Position numbers and translations under genes: made by a program. Of a stretch of DNA of 64,000 nt, positions 1 to 8,619 are shown in pieces. Origin of the DNA: Bacillota bacterium. GTDB taxonomy: Bacteria > Bacillota > TC1. The DNA is taken from NCBI GenBank assembly GCA_028683955.1, contig JAQUGR010000002.1, positions 248,001 to 312,000 on the forward strand. The letters are read 5' to 3'. The notes under the pieces were generated by a model. It had not been told where the DNA came from. It did not search any database and was given only the letters and a program-made list of their open reading frames with translations. The number at the start of each line of letters is the position of its first letter. The first letter of the stretch is position 1.

Positions 1-122
1 CAAATATACAAGTATTGTTTTCTAATGGTCACATAGATTAAACTCTTAGACCGCCGTCAGTTGAGTAATTTCTTCATGGGCAATTAGGAAATTCCAAACA
101 CCTGTTTAACAGTGTAAGTTTT

Positions 123-152
123 AAAGCCTGGAGGTATTCCAGGTCTTTTTTT
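123..152 (+). terminator. Intrinsic terminator of an upstream gene
   Basis: Stem CCTGGA (127-132), loop GGTAT, stem TCCAGG (138-143), then a T-rich run. It ends a transcript that starts before the window. Bases 1-122 show no ORF or RNA family that I recognise; they may be the 3' end of an RNA or an untranslated tail. Confidence 0.75.
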
Positions 153-183
153 GTCTTTTATTGAGTTAATGATAAAAAGTATC

Positions 184-212
184 TTGTAAACTGGTTTTTA
201 AGATGCTATAAT
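184..212 (+). promoter_or_regulatory. Promoter of the LacI-type regulator
   Basis: TTGTAA (184-189), a 17-base spacer and TATAAT (207-212). The expected start of transcription, near 219, lies inside the operator at 214-231, so the regulator probably represses itself. Confidence 0.75.
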
Positions 213-213
213 C

Positions 214-231
214 TAGTTAACCGATTTACTA
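214..231. promoter_or_regulatory. Putative LacI-family operator O1
   Basis: Sequence TAGTTAACCGATTTACTA. Its reverse complement differs by one base from the operator at 1328-1345. It is a near palindrome with a central CG step, as is usual for LacI-family sites, and sits at the expected transcription start of the regulator gene. Confidence 0.75.
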
Positions 232-278
232 ATAAATTTTAAATATCTTTTATGAGAATATTTAAATAAGGGGGGCAT

Positions 279-1271
279 ATGACAACAATCAATGACGTAG
301 CAAAACTAGCAAAAGTAAGCAAAGCTGCCATATCAAGATACCTAAATGGAACCCTTAAACCAAAAGAAGAAACAATAAAAAGAATAGAAGCAGCAATAGC
401 CGAAACAAACTATACACCAAATAGAATAGCGGCATCAATAAGAACTAAGACTTCAAATACAATAGCCATAGTAATACCAGCCTCAAAAAACATCACCTTC
501 GCAGAAATGGCAGAAGCCATAAGCGAAGAAATAGCACAATATGGCTACTCTATGGTTACCTATATAACAAATGATTTATTAGAACAAGAAATACTGGCCT
601 CAGTTAAAATCAGAGAAAACAGACTAGGTGGGGCAATTTTTATAACAGAACCAAAAGGTAACAAAGACATGAGCCATATAGATCTTTTAGAAGAAAGCGG
701 TATAAAAACCTTACTAATAAATAGATTCTACGAACCAAGTAAATATAGTGATATATCAGTAGATAGTTACAATGGTATAAAAGAAGTAGTAACTTATCTA
801 ACAGATTTGAAATATAAAAAAATTGGGCTAATCCTTGGCTGGGAACGTCATGAACAGTCAGAAGTATTTAAAAGAGGCTATATAGACCAAATGAACAAAT
901 TAGGTTTAGAAGTAGATGAAAATTTAATTATGTATTGCAACTTTGATAAAGTAGAAACTAAAAATGTAGTTGAAGAACTAATTAAAAGAGGGGCGGATGC
1001 TCTTTTTACAGTATCAGACAGATCAGCGCTTCTAGCACTTGAAGTTTTAGAAGAAAAAAATATAGAAATACCAGAACAAATGGGTGTAGTAGGATATGGA
1101 AACACACAATTCTCCAAACTGGTTAAAATGACCTCCTTAGATGGTAATGGAGAATTAATTGGTAAAAGAGCAGCCCAGATGCTATTAAAAAAACTAAAAG
1201 GAGTAAAAGAAGAAAAATTTCAACTTTTAGATACTAGAATAGTTGTAAGGAACACTACTAGGAAAATTTAA
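279..1271 (+). CDS. LacI-family transcriptional regulator
   Basis: A DNA-binding regulator of 330 residues, the normal family length. Residues 1-50 form the LacI helix-turn-helix (TINDVAKLAKVSKAAISRYL) with hinge segment TPNRIAASIRT; the rest is the periplasmic-binding-protein-like effector domain (RGADALFTVSDRSAL, GVVGYGNTQFSKL). The start follows GGGGGG at 270-275. Three copies of one palindrome, one in its own promoter and two upstream of the next gene, suggest autoregulation plus control of the BMP lipoprotein. The effector is unknown; a ligand related to what the lipoprotein binds is an inference. Codon choice is unusually A- and C-rich compared with genes late in the window. Confidence 0.93.
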   Translation: MTTINDVAKLAKVSKAAISRYLNGTLKPKEETIKRIEAAIAETNYTPNRIAASIRTKTSNTIAIVIPASKNITFAEMAEAISEEIAQYGYSMVTYITNDLLEQEILASVKIRENRLGGAIFITEPKGNKDMSHIDLLEESGIKTLLINRFYEPSKYSDISVDSYNGIKEVVTYLTDLKYKKIGLILGWERHEQSEVFKRGYIDQMNKLGLEVDENLIMYCNFDKVETKNVVEELIKRGADALFTVSDRSALLALEVLEEKNIEIPEQMGVVGYGNTQFSKLVKMTSLDGNGELIGKRAAQMLLKKLKGVKEEKFQLLDTRIVVRNTTRKI

Positions 1272-1327
1272 TCATACTTTTAAAGAGTAATAATTAAATA
1301 ATTAGTAGGTTTATTTTTAAAACATTT

Positions 1328-1345
1328 TAGTAAATCGATTAACTA
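1328..1345. promoter_or_regulatory. Putative LacI-family operator O2
   Basis: Sequence TAGTAAATCGATTAACTA, nearly palindromic around the central CG. It is 211 bases before the BMP lipoprotein start and matches O1 (inverted) and O3. Confidence 0.75.
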
Positions 1346-1405
1346 AAATATCACATATCTTTTTAATTTATAATAAATCACGTAGAAAAGGTATTGTGCT
1401 TATAT

Positions 1406-1423
1406 TGGTAAATCGATTAACTA
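1406..1423. promoter_or_regulatory. Putative LacI-family operator O3
   Basis: Sequence TGGTAAATCGATTAACTA, 17 of 18 bases identical to O2 and 78 bases downstream of it. Paired sites in one control region suggest cooperative or looping repression of the lipoprotein gene. Confidence 0.75.
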
Positions 1424-1555
1424 AATAATCAATAAAAATTCAAATTTCGATATTTACTCCAATTTATAAGAAAAAGTAGGAGTTTATATAAATCCTATAG
1501 CAATATAGGGCTGGGCATTGATTAAACCAAAATATTCTAAAAAGGGAGGAAATTT

Positions 1556-2554
1556 ATGATGAAAAAAGGATTATTATTAGTTCTAGCAATTTTTGCTTCA
1601 ATCGCATTGGTTGGTTGTGGAAATACAGCAGAAAAGAATGACACGTTTAAAGTGGCCTTGGTAATTAATGGATCGAAAACTGATGGTGGGTGGAGTCAAA
1701 TTGCCTATGATGGATTATTAAAAATAGAAGATAAGCTTGATGCGGATATTGCAGTAAGTGAAAACACAAAAGCATCAGACTTTGAAAAAGTTTTTAGAAA
1801 CTATGCTAAAGAAGGAAATAACCTAGTAATTGGTCATGGTTTTGAATTTGGAGATGCTGCCTTAGCAGTAGCTGCCGAATACCCAGACGTAATGTTTGTA
1901 GTTACTAGTTCCACAGTTACTAATGGAACTAATGTTGGTTCAGTTAGTAACTTTAATCTACAAGCTGGATTTCTACAAGGTTCACTAGCTGCCTTGATGA
2001 CTAAGACAAATGTAGTTGCTTCAATTGGTGGAATGGAAATTCCAACAATTGCCAAAACTTTAGTAGGATATGAATTAGGTGCTAAATATATTAATCCTGA
2101 TATTAAAGTATTATCAGCAATTACTGGAAGTGGAGATGATGCCAACAAATCTAAAGAGCAAGCATTAACATTTATCAGCCAGGGAGCAGATGTACTGATG
2201 GCCAATGCAAATGCAGCTGGTAGAGGAGTTTACGTAGCAGCAGAAGAAAAAGGAGTCTATGCTATAGCTTCAATTTCTGGTGAATTTGATGTATATACAA
2301 AGGGCTTGATTGCAAGTACAAAAGTAGATATGTCAACTTCTATTTTCCAAGTTGCTGAAAAAGTTCAAAAAGGAACTTATAAAGCTGCAGCAGAAAACTA
2401 TGGAGTAAAAACAGGAATTGTTGATTTAGTTTATAGTCCAACATTAGAATCAACAATACCTCAAGAGGTTAAAGATAAAATAGAAGATATTAAAGCTAAG
2501 TTATCTTCTAATGAAATTGACGTTATCCAATTAGCTCCAGAAGAGTATAGATAA
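1556..2554 (+). CDS. BMP-family substrate-binding lipoprotein
   Basis: Extracytoplasmic solute receptor of 332 residues in the Bmp/Med family, whose known members bind purine nucleosides or related compounds. A lipoprotein signal peptide ends in the lipobox LVGC (18-21), so Cys21 should be lipid-modified. The fold signature GSKTDGGWSQIAYDGL follows; VIGHGFEFGDA and QGADVLMANANAAGRGV are typical of the family. The start follows GGGAGGA. There is no ABC ATPase or permease beside it, so it either works with a remote transporter or acts as a sensor. It shares the local fold and wording with the lipoprotein at 33458-34477, also an orphan. Two LacI-type operators lie upstream. Confidence 0.92.
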   Translation: MMKKGLLLVLAIFASIALVGCGNTAEKNDTFKVALVINGSKTDGGWSQIAYDGLLKIEDKLDADIAVSENTKASDFEKVFRNYAKEGNNLVIGHGFEFGDAALAVAAEYPDVMFVVTSSTVTNGTNVGSVSNFNLQAGFLQGSLAALMTKTNVVASIGGMEIPTIAKTLVGYELGAKYINPDIKVLSAITGSGDDANKSKEQALTFISQGADVLMANANAAGRGVYVAAEEKGVYAIASISGEFDVYTKGLIASTKVDMSTSIFQVAEKVQKGTYKAAAENYGVKTGIVDLVYSPTLESTIPQEVKDKIEDIKAKLSSNEIDVIQLAPEEYR

Positions 2555-2878
2555 AATCATCCAAAATTAATGGAATAAATACAATATTATTTAAATAATA
2601 AATAGTATAAAAGAATAAAAGGTTTAATATAATCGGTGTTTAGATCAAACAATTACAATATGAACATAAAATACGATTTAATGGGTGTGGGTTTCATCCC
2701 ACACCACATTAAAGAAATAAGTGTAAGTAAATTAAAAGTTAAAATCGCTGATTATTATGAATAATTAGCATATAATGAAATGAATATATAGAAAATTTCT
2801 TAAACAGGTATATCATCTCAATATTTAAACAATAAACATTGAGTTAATAAATATAAAAGTTGGAAAAGGAGCAAGGTA
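2555..2878. other. Intergenic region with a strong hairpin
   Basis: No gene seen in 324 bases. The only clear element is an inverted repeat at about 2677-2713: GGTGTGGG (2684-2691), loop TTTCAT, CCCACACC (2698-2705), extended by TTTAATG/CATTAAA with one bulged A. No T-run follows, so it is not a standard terminator. Confidence 0.6.
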
Positions 2879-3478
2879 ATGCTTAAAATACTAGGAATTT
2901 GTGGTAGTCCTAAAAAAGGAGCTACAGAATATTTTTTAAAAGAATCATTAAAGCCATTCGAAGATAGAGAAGATGTTCAAGTGGATTATATCTTCTTGAA
3001 AGGGAAGAAAATATCAGCATGTACAGGATGTGACTATTGCAGGAAAAATCAAAAATCTTGTATCATAAAAGATGATATGGAAGAACTGTTGAATCAATTT
3101 TTATCAGCAGATGCCTTTGTTATAGCATCACCTGTTTATGCTTATGGCGCAACACCTCAAATTCATGCTTTCTTTAGTAGGATGAGACCAATATTTCATT
3201 TAGCACCTACAACATTAAGAGATAAATTTGGAGTAGCTATGGCCGTTGGAGGAAGAAGAAACGGTGGTCAAGAAACAGTTGTAAGTAGTATTCATAATTT
3301 GATGATGTCTAGAGGCATAAATATCATAAGCAATGAATGTGGAGGTTATGCAGGAGCTTATCTTTGGTCCAAAGATCAAAAAGAAATTGGAGCAGCAGAA
3401 GATGAATACGCCTTAGATCAGGGCAAGCAATTAGTAAATAAGCTAGTTGAGATGATGTTAAGATTTAAAAAGGATTAA
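2879..3478 (+). CDS. NADPH-dependent FMN reductase / iron-sulfur flavoprotein family
   Basis: Flavodoxin-fold redox protein of 199 residues. It opens with the FMN phosphate-binding stretch GICGSPKKGATEYF, then CTGCDYC plus a fourth Cys six residues on, the compact cysteine pattern of iron-sulfur flavoproteins, and ASPVYAYGATPQ in the flavin-binding loop. It is probably cytoplasmic and supplies or uses reduced flavin. Its position directly before ubiD and ubiX suggests that it provides reduced FMN for UbiX, the prenyl-FMN synthase; that is inferred from context only. The start follows AAGGAG. Confidence 0.85.
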   Translation: MLKILGICGSPKKGATEYFLKESLKPFEDREDVQVDYIFLKGKKISACTGCDYCRKNQKSCIIKDDMEELLNQFLSADAFVIASPVYAYGATPQIHAFFSRMRPIFHLAPTTLRDKFGVAMAVGGRRNGGQETVVSSIHNLMMSRGINIISNECGGYAGAYLWSKDQKEIGAAEDEYALDQGKQLVNKLVEMMLRFKKD

Positions 3479-3528
3479 AATATTAATATATGATAAAATA
3501 TAAAAAGCAAAGGCTAAATGGAGGTATT

Positions 3529-4866
3529 ATGAATAAAATAACTGATTTAAGATCATATTTAAAAGTATTAGAAGAAAATAATGAATTAACATATGTAGAA
3601 AAGGAAGTAGACTGGAACCATGAACTTGCATCAGTAGTTGCAACCTTAGAAAAAACTGATGGACCAGCTCCTTATTTTAAAAATGTAAAAGGTAAGAACT
3701 TTCCAGTTTGTGGAGGATTGTTAGGATCTATGAATCGTATCGCCTTAGCACTTGGTTGTGAGAAAGATGAGATAACAGATTTTTTAGGCAAGTGTTTAGA
3801 AAAACCTATAAAACCAGTAGAAGTAAAAGAAGGACTTTGTCACGAAGTTGTAATAACTGGTGATGATATTGATTTAAGTTATGTTCCTATTCCAGTTCAT
3901 GCTCCAAAAGATGGTGGTCCATTTATTACAAGTGGAGTTATTGTAGGTAAAGAATTAAATGGTACAGTTCAGAATTTATCCTTTCAAAGAATGCAGGTTA
4001 AGGGAAAAGATAAGTTAAGTATAATGATTAACGAGTGGCGTGATCTTAAAGACTTTTACAATGAAGCAGAAAAAGAAGGAAAGGCTCTACCTATATCAAT
4101 AGTAATAGGAGCAGATCCTGTAATATATATTGGTGGAGGTCTTAAATATGATGGAGATGAGACTGAAATTGCAGGAGCTATTAGAGGTGAAGCTATAAAA
4201 GTAGTTAAATCTATAACTAATGACATTATGGTGCCAAGCACAGCAGAATTTGTTATTGAGGGTCTGATTATTCCAGATGTTAGAGAAAAAGAAGGTCCTT
4301 TAGGTGAGTTTACAGGGCACTATAGTGAACCTTGGAATAGTCCAATAATTAAAGTTACAGCAATAACTCATAGAAAAGATGCTATATATCAAGATATTAA
4401 TGGTGCATCATTTGAACATATTAATTTAGGTAATGTTTTACCAAGAGAACCATTATTGAAGAAGTTTACAACTTATGTAAGTAAGGGTGTAATAGATGTT
4501 CATATTCCTCCATATGGTTCTGGGTTCTTAGCATTAGTTAAAATCAAGAAAAAAAATCCTGGCGAGCCTAAGAATGTTGCCTTGGCAGCTATGATGACTT
4601 ATGTAAATATTAAGAATGTAATAGTTGTAGATGAGGATGTTGATATCTATAATCCAGCCGATATTATGTGGGCTTTATCTAATAGAGTTGTTCCTGAAAG
4701 GGATATATTCTATGTGCCTCATTCACAAGGTCATGAGTTAGATCTATCATCTGATGATAGAGGAGTTCAAACAAAGATGGCTACTGATGCAACATTAGAT
4801 GATGGAAGTAAAGGTTTTGAAAGAGTATCTTATCCAATGGTTAATTTAAAGGATTATGGTATATAA
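3529..4866 (+). CDS. ubiD: UbiD-family prenyl-FMN-dependent decarboxylase
   Basis: Reversible non-oxidative decarboxylase of 445 residues that uses prenylated FMN. The conserved block REKEGPLGEFTGHYSEP carries the acidic active-site residues, and the N-terminal half has IGADPVIYIGGG and the prFMN-binding region. The start at 3529 is preferred because GGAGG precedes it; a longer reading begins at 3490 without such a site. The partner gene ubiX follows after 15 bases. The substrate cannot be read from sequence: UbiD enzymes act on aromatic, heteroaromatic and alpha,beta-unsaturated acids. No ubiquinone pathway genes are nearby, so a catabolic or detoxifying role is more likely than quinone synthesis. 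Confidence 0.9.
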   Translation: MNKITDLRSYLKVLEENNELTYVEKEVDWNHELASVVATLEKTDGPAPYFKNVKGKNFPVCGGLLGSMNRIALALGCEKDEITDFLGKCLEKPIKPVEVKEGLCHEVVITGDDIDLSYVPIPVHAPKDGGPFITSGVIVGKELNGTVQNLSFQRMQVKGKDKLSIMINEWRDLKDFYNEAEKEGKALPISIVIGADPVIYIGGGLKYDGDETEIAGAIRGEAIKVVKSITNDIMVPSTAEFVIEGLIIPDVREKEGPLGEFTGHYSEPWNSPIIKVTAITHRKDAIYQDINGASFEHINLGNVLPREPLLKKFTTYVSKGVIDVHIPPYGSGFLALVKIKKKNPGEPKNVALAAMMTYVNIKNVIVVDEDVDIYNPADIMWALSNRVVPERDIFYVPHSQGHELDLSSDDRGVQTKMATDATLDDGSKGFERVSYPMVNLKDYGI

Positions 4867-4881
4867 AAAGGAGATTATTAA

Positions 4882-5478
4882 ATGGGTAAATATATTATAG
4901 GCATTACGGGCGCTAGTGGTTCAATTTATGGAATGCGACTTATTGAAGAGTGCCTAAAGGCTGGACATGAGGTTTTATTAACTATAACCAAGTCAGGGAA
5001 AATAGTTATGAAAGAAGAAGTAGACTTAGATTTAGACATGAGTCCAGATAAGGTAGAGGAAAAGTTGCTAAAATATTTTAAAGTATCTAGGGATGTTTTA
5101 AAGTATTATGACATAGATTATATAAGTGGTGCTATTGCTAGTGGTTCTTTTAGAACTGATGGTATGATAATTGCTCCTTGTTCAATGTCTACTGTTTCAG
5201 CAATTGCTCATGGTTCTTCAAATAATTTATTAGAAAGAGCCGCAGATGTTATCTTAAAGGAAGGCAGACCAATGCTACTTGTGCCAAGGGAAACTCCTTT
5301 AAGTGTTGTCCATCTGGAAAATCTTTTAAAGCTTGCTCGTATTGGGGTGAAGATAGTTCCACCTATGCCTAGTTTTTATACCCATCCTGAATCAATTGAT
5401 GATATTGTTAACAATACTATTGGCAGAATTTTAGACCAAATAAATATAGATCATAATTTATGTAAAAGATGGTCTTAA
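4882..5478 (+). CDS. ubiX: UbiX-family flavin prenyltransferase
   Basis: Makes the prenylated FMN cofactor of UbiD from FMN and a dimethylallyl phosphate. The 198-residue protein has the flavin-binding start GITGASGSIYGMRL, the middle block APCSMSTVSAIAHG with NLLERAADV, and the C-terminal LVPRETPLS motif that holds the prenyl phosphate. Length is normal for the family. It ends the unit, being followed by a strong terminator at 5509-5548, so FMN reductase, ubiD and ubiX form one cofactor-plus-enzyme operon. Confidence 0.93.
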   Translation: MGKYIIGITGASGSIYGMRLIEECLKAGHEVLLTITKSGKIVMKEEVDLDLDMSPDKVEEKLLKYFKVSRDVLKYYDIDYISGAIASGSFRTDGMIIAPCSMSTVSAIAHGSSNNLLERAADVILKEGRPMLLVPRETPLSVVHLENLLKLARIGVKIVPPMPSFYTHPESIDDIVNNTIGRILDQINIDHNLCKRWS

Positions 5479-5508
5479 TAATAGGGGAAATTTTCATTTT
5501 TCTTTCTT

Positions 5509-5548
5509 AGTACCATGCTCAACCATTAGGAGCATGGTACTTTAATTT
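5509..5548 (+). terminator. Terminator after ubiX
   Basis: A perfect 12-base stem, AGTACCATGCTC (5509-5520) with GAGCATGGTACT (5530-5541), 9-base loop, then TTTAATTTTG. Confidence 0.85.
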
Positions 5549-5685
5549 TGTACAATATATACTATGTATATAAAACATGATATAATTAATCGTAGGTTAA
5601 AATAATCTTTTAATAAAATGTAAAATATCAGTAAAAAGTGGTAGAATAAAAGCAAAAAGTGAGTTTAAGAGAGAAGTGATGAACT

Positions 5686-6567
5686 ATGAAAGAATCGATA
5701 CTTTATCAAAAACTAACAGAAGAAAGAAAAGTCCAATGTAACACCTGCAATCACAGATGCATAATTAAAGTTGGGGAAAAAGGATTATGCCAAGTTAGAA
5801 AAAATATATCTGGCATTTTATATGCTATTAATTATGAAAGAACGATTTCAATAGCCATAGATCCAATAGAAAAAAAACCACTTTATCATTTTATGCCAGG
5901 AACAAAAACCTACTCTCTGGCAACTATAGGCTGTAATCTAAAATGCCTATGGTGTCAAAACTGGCAAATATCACAACTTCAAAATAACAAACAATTCGAC
6001 GAAGATATTCCTGGAGAGATAATAAGTGCAAAGGAACATGTATTGTCAGCAATAGAACACAAATGTCCTTCAATATCCTATACCTATACTGAACCAACAA
6101 TCTTCCTAGAATATGCTTTAGATATAATGAAGCTTGCTAAAGAAAAAGGACTTAAGAACATTTGGGTCTCAAATGGATATATGACAACAGAGGCGTTAGA
6201 CTTGATAAATCCTTACTTAGATGCTATAAATGTTGACCTGAAAGCCTGGGATAATGATAAATCTATCAAGTATTGTGGAGCTAAGGTTCAACCGATTTTA
6301 GACAACATCAAATATTTGAAAAATAAAAAGATACATCAGGAAATAACTACATTAATAGTACCAGGGGTTAATGATGATATAGAACAACTTACCAATATAG
6401 CTAATTTTATAGCTGGGATTAGTAAAGAAATACCTTGGCATATTAATAGATTCTATCCTGCTTGGAAGATGATGGATACACCGATTACACCTGTTGAAAT
6501 AATGAAAAAAGCTGAAGAGATCGGAATAAAAGCAGGACTTAAAAATATCCATCTTGGTAATCTTTAA
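5686..6567 (+). CDS. AmmeMemoRadiSam system radical SAM enzyme
   Basis: Radical SAM protein of 293 residues. The cluster motif CNLKCLWC (Cys 83, 87, 90) binds the SAM-coordinating 4Fe-4S centre. An extra N-terminal set CNTCNHRC is typical of the family linked to AMMECR1 and related to pyruvate-formate-lyase activases; SYTYTEPTIFLEY is also characteristic. The partner Memo/AMMECR1 fusion follows after 11 bases. The substrate of this widespread trio is, to my knowledge, not established. Codon use is A/C-rich here and shifts towards T/G-rich by the end of the next gene. Confidence 0.9.
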   Translation: MKESILYQKLTEERKVQCNTCNHRCIIKVGEKGLCQVRKNISGILYAINYERTISIAIDPIEKKPLYHFMPGTKTYSLATIGCNLKCLWCQNWQISQLQNNKQFDEDIPGEIISAKEHVLSAIEHKCPSISYTYTEPTIFLEYALDIMKLAKEKGLKNIWVSNGYMTTEALDLINPYLDAINVDLKAWDNDKSIKYCGAKVQPILDNIKYLKNKKIHQEITTLIVPGVNDDIEQLTNIANFIAGISKEIPWHINRFYPAWKMMDTPITPVEIMKKAEEIGIKAGLKNIHLGNL

Positions 6568-6578
6568 GGAGTAAGAAA

Positions 6579-7925
6579 ATGCCTTTATTACAAGCTTTTG
6601 TAGTTCCTCATCCACCAATTATAATACCGGAGATTGGAAAAGGTGAGGAAAGAAAAATTCAAGATACTATAAACGCCTATAAAAAAATATCAAGAATTAT
6701 TAAAGAATTAAACCCTGATACTATAATTATCTCCACACCACATGGAAGCCTTTATTCAAAAGACTTTTACTTAGCTGGTGGTGAGTTAGGTATTGGTGGC
6801 TTTGCTAATTTTGGAGCTGAACATATATTATTCAAGGTAGATTATGACAGGAAGTTAACTAAAGCAATAGTAGAACAAGCCAAAATTGCAGATGTATCCA
6901 CCAAGGTAGGAGATAATAATTTTGATGTTATGGATCATGGGACTTTAGTGCCTTTATATTTCATTAATAAAGAATTCAAAGATTATAAATTAGTTAGAAT
7001 TGCTCTATCTGCTCAAACATCGGACAGTCATTATAAATTTGGTGAATGTATTAGAAAAGCTATAGATGAAAGTGATGAGAGAATAGTTTATATAGCCAGT
7101 GGAGACTTGTCTCATGTTTTGAAAAAAGATGGACCTTATGGTTTTAATAAAGAAGGTCCAATATTTGACAAGATAGTAACTGAGGCTTTAAGTAAAGGTG
7201 ACTGGCAGTCTTTACTTAATATTGATGAGAGTTTTTGTGGTATGGCTGCAGAATGTGGATTAAGGTCATTTTTAATAATGGCGGGGGTTTTAGGAAGTGA
7301 TAAAATAAAGGCTGAACTTTTATCTTATGAAGGTCCTTTTGGGGTAGGCTATGCTATTGCTTCTTTCACTCCTATATTTAGTGAGGATATAGTTATGGAA
7401 AATGATAATCTTAAAATGGACCCTTATGTAAAACTGGCTATGGATTCTTTAGAATACTTTATGAAGAATGGTGAATATATGTCAGTGCCAGAGGGGCTTC
7501 AAGAGGAGCTATATCAAAAAAAAGCTGGTGTTTTTGTTTCCTTGAAAATTGATGGGGAACTAAGAGGTTGTATAGGAACTATAAAAGGGGTTACAAATTC
7601 AATAGCCCAGGAGATTATTAGAAATGCAGTTAGTGCTGGAATTAATGATCCTAGATTCTATCCGGTTAGTCTTAAGGAATTAGAGGTATTGGATTATAGT
7701 GTTGATGTTCTTGGTTCTTCTTTTCCTGTAAATAATATTGATGAGTTAGATGCTAAAAGATTTGGGGTCATAGTTAGTAGTGGTGGTAGAAGAGGTTTGT
7801 TACTTCCAAATCTTGATGGTGTTAATACACCTAGGGAACAAATCGATATTGCTCTGCAAAAAGCTGGAATAGGACCTGAGGAAGATTACGAGCTTGATGC
7901 TTTTGAAGTAGTCAGGCATAAATAA
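6579..7925 (+). CDS. Memo-AMMECR1 fusion protein (AmmeMemoRadiSam B+A)
   Basis: A two-domain protein of 448 residues. Residues 1 to about 265 are the MEMO/LigB-like domain, related to class III extradiol dioxygenases (VVPHPPIIIPEIGKGEE, STPHGSLYSKDFY, ASGDLSHVLKKDGPYGF with candidate metal His residues). From about 280 to the end is the AMMECR1 domain with its hallmark LRGCIGT. In many genomes these are separate genes; the fusion supports a shared reaction with the radical SAM enzyme just upstream. The start follows AAGGAG. Confidence 0.92.
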   Translation: MPLLQAFVVPHPPIIIPEIGKGEERKIQDTINAYKKISRIIKELNPDTIIISTPHGSLYSKDFYLAGGELGIGGFANFGAEHILFKVDYDRKLTKAIVEQAKIADVSTKVGDNNFDVMDHGTLVPLYFINKEFKDYKLVRIALSAQTSDSHYKFGECIRKAIDESDERIVYIASGDLSHVLKKDGPYGFNKEGPIFDKIVTEALSKGDWQSLLNIDESFCGMAAECGLRSFLIMAGVLGSDKIKAELLSYEGPFGVGYAIASFTPIFSEDIVMENDNLKMDPYVKLAMDSLEYFMKNGEYMSVPEGLQEELYQKKAGVFVSLKIDGELRGCIGTIKGVTNSIAQEIIRNAVSAGINDPRFYPVSLKELEVLDYSVDVLGSSFPVNNIDELDAKRFGVIVSSGGRRGLLLPNLDGVNTPREQIDIALQKAGIGPEEDYELDAFEVVRHK

Positions 7926-7945
7926 TTATTAATATTGTTAAAAAA

Positions 7946-7975
7946 GGTAGAAGATATTTATCTTCTACCTTTTTC
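7946..7975. terminator. Bidirectional terminator
   Basis: Stem GGTAGAAGAT (7946-7955), loop ATTT, ATCTTCTACC (7960-7969), with an A-run before and T-run after. It can serve the Memo fusion gene on plus and the TM2 gene on minus. Confidence 0.85.
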
Positions 7976-8021
7976 TTATTATTTGATAATTAATTATTGA
8001 ATAGAATTTCAAACTGATTTC

Positions 8022-8438
8022 TTATTGTTTAGGTAGAATGCTATCTGTTAAAATCATGATGCCTTCAATAAGACCCCAGATTGCAGAAACCCATGACAGC
8101 AGAAAACAACTTAACAAAGTTATTAATAACTGAGCAATTGCTTTACCGGTATAACCATAAATGAAATTATGAACCCCAAATGCTCCAAATAATATACCCA
8201 TTACTCCAGCAAGTATTTTTTTATTCTGATCAACAATTGGTTCTTGTACTTGTTGAGTTTGTTGAACTTTTTGTGCCTGCTGAAGAGGTTCTTCAACTAC
8301 AGGCGTTTTAACTTCTTCAACAACATCCGCATAAGGTTCTGATTGTTGTGATTCTGGTGTGATTTTACCAATATTTTCTACTTCATCAACTACAGGATCA
8401 ACAACCCCGATAACATCTTTGTTATCTTTTTCTTCCAT
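8022..8438 (-). CDS. TM2-domain membrane protein
   Basis: A 138-residue protein. The first ~70 residues are acidic and Gln/Val/Pro-rich low complexity (EEPLQQAQKVQQTQQVQEP), presumably a flexible cytoplasmic tail. Residues ~70-135 form the TM2 domain: two hydrophobic helices with the conserved KKILAGVMGILFGAFGVHNFIYG start and a polar turn. TM2 proteins are common in bacteria, and the function is unknown. The gene stands alone, divergent from yjbQ, with a good AGGAGG site upstream. Confidence 0.85.
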   Translation of the reverse strand: MEEKDNKDVIGVVDPVVDEVENIGKITPESQQSEPYADVVEEVKTPVVEEPLQQAQKVQQTQQVQEPIVDQNKKILAGVMGILFGAFGVHNFIYGYTGKAIAQLLITLLSCFLLSWVSAIWGLIEGIMILTDSILPKQ

Positions 8439-8619
8439 TTTATAACCTCCTAATAAATCTAGATTATTCTTATATATCTTTAATTATATATAAGTAAGAG
8501 GATTTTGCAAATATACTAATAAAGCAGTTCCTTTTTAATAAAAAAAATACTAAAATTATAATAAAGACTATGAAAATTATGGATGTTATGATGAATTTGA
8601 ACTATATAGGAGATCTAAA

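Noticed and set aside
1-122. End of a known structured RNA (tmRNA, 6S, RNase P)
   Set aside because: No conserved core of these RNAs could be recognised in the visible 120 bases.
2677-2713. Intrinsic terminator of the BMP gene
   Set aside because: There is no T-run after the stem on either strand close enough for Rho-independent termination.
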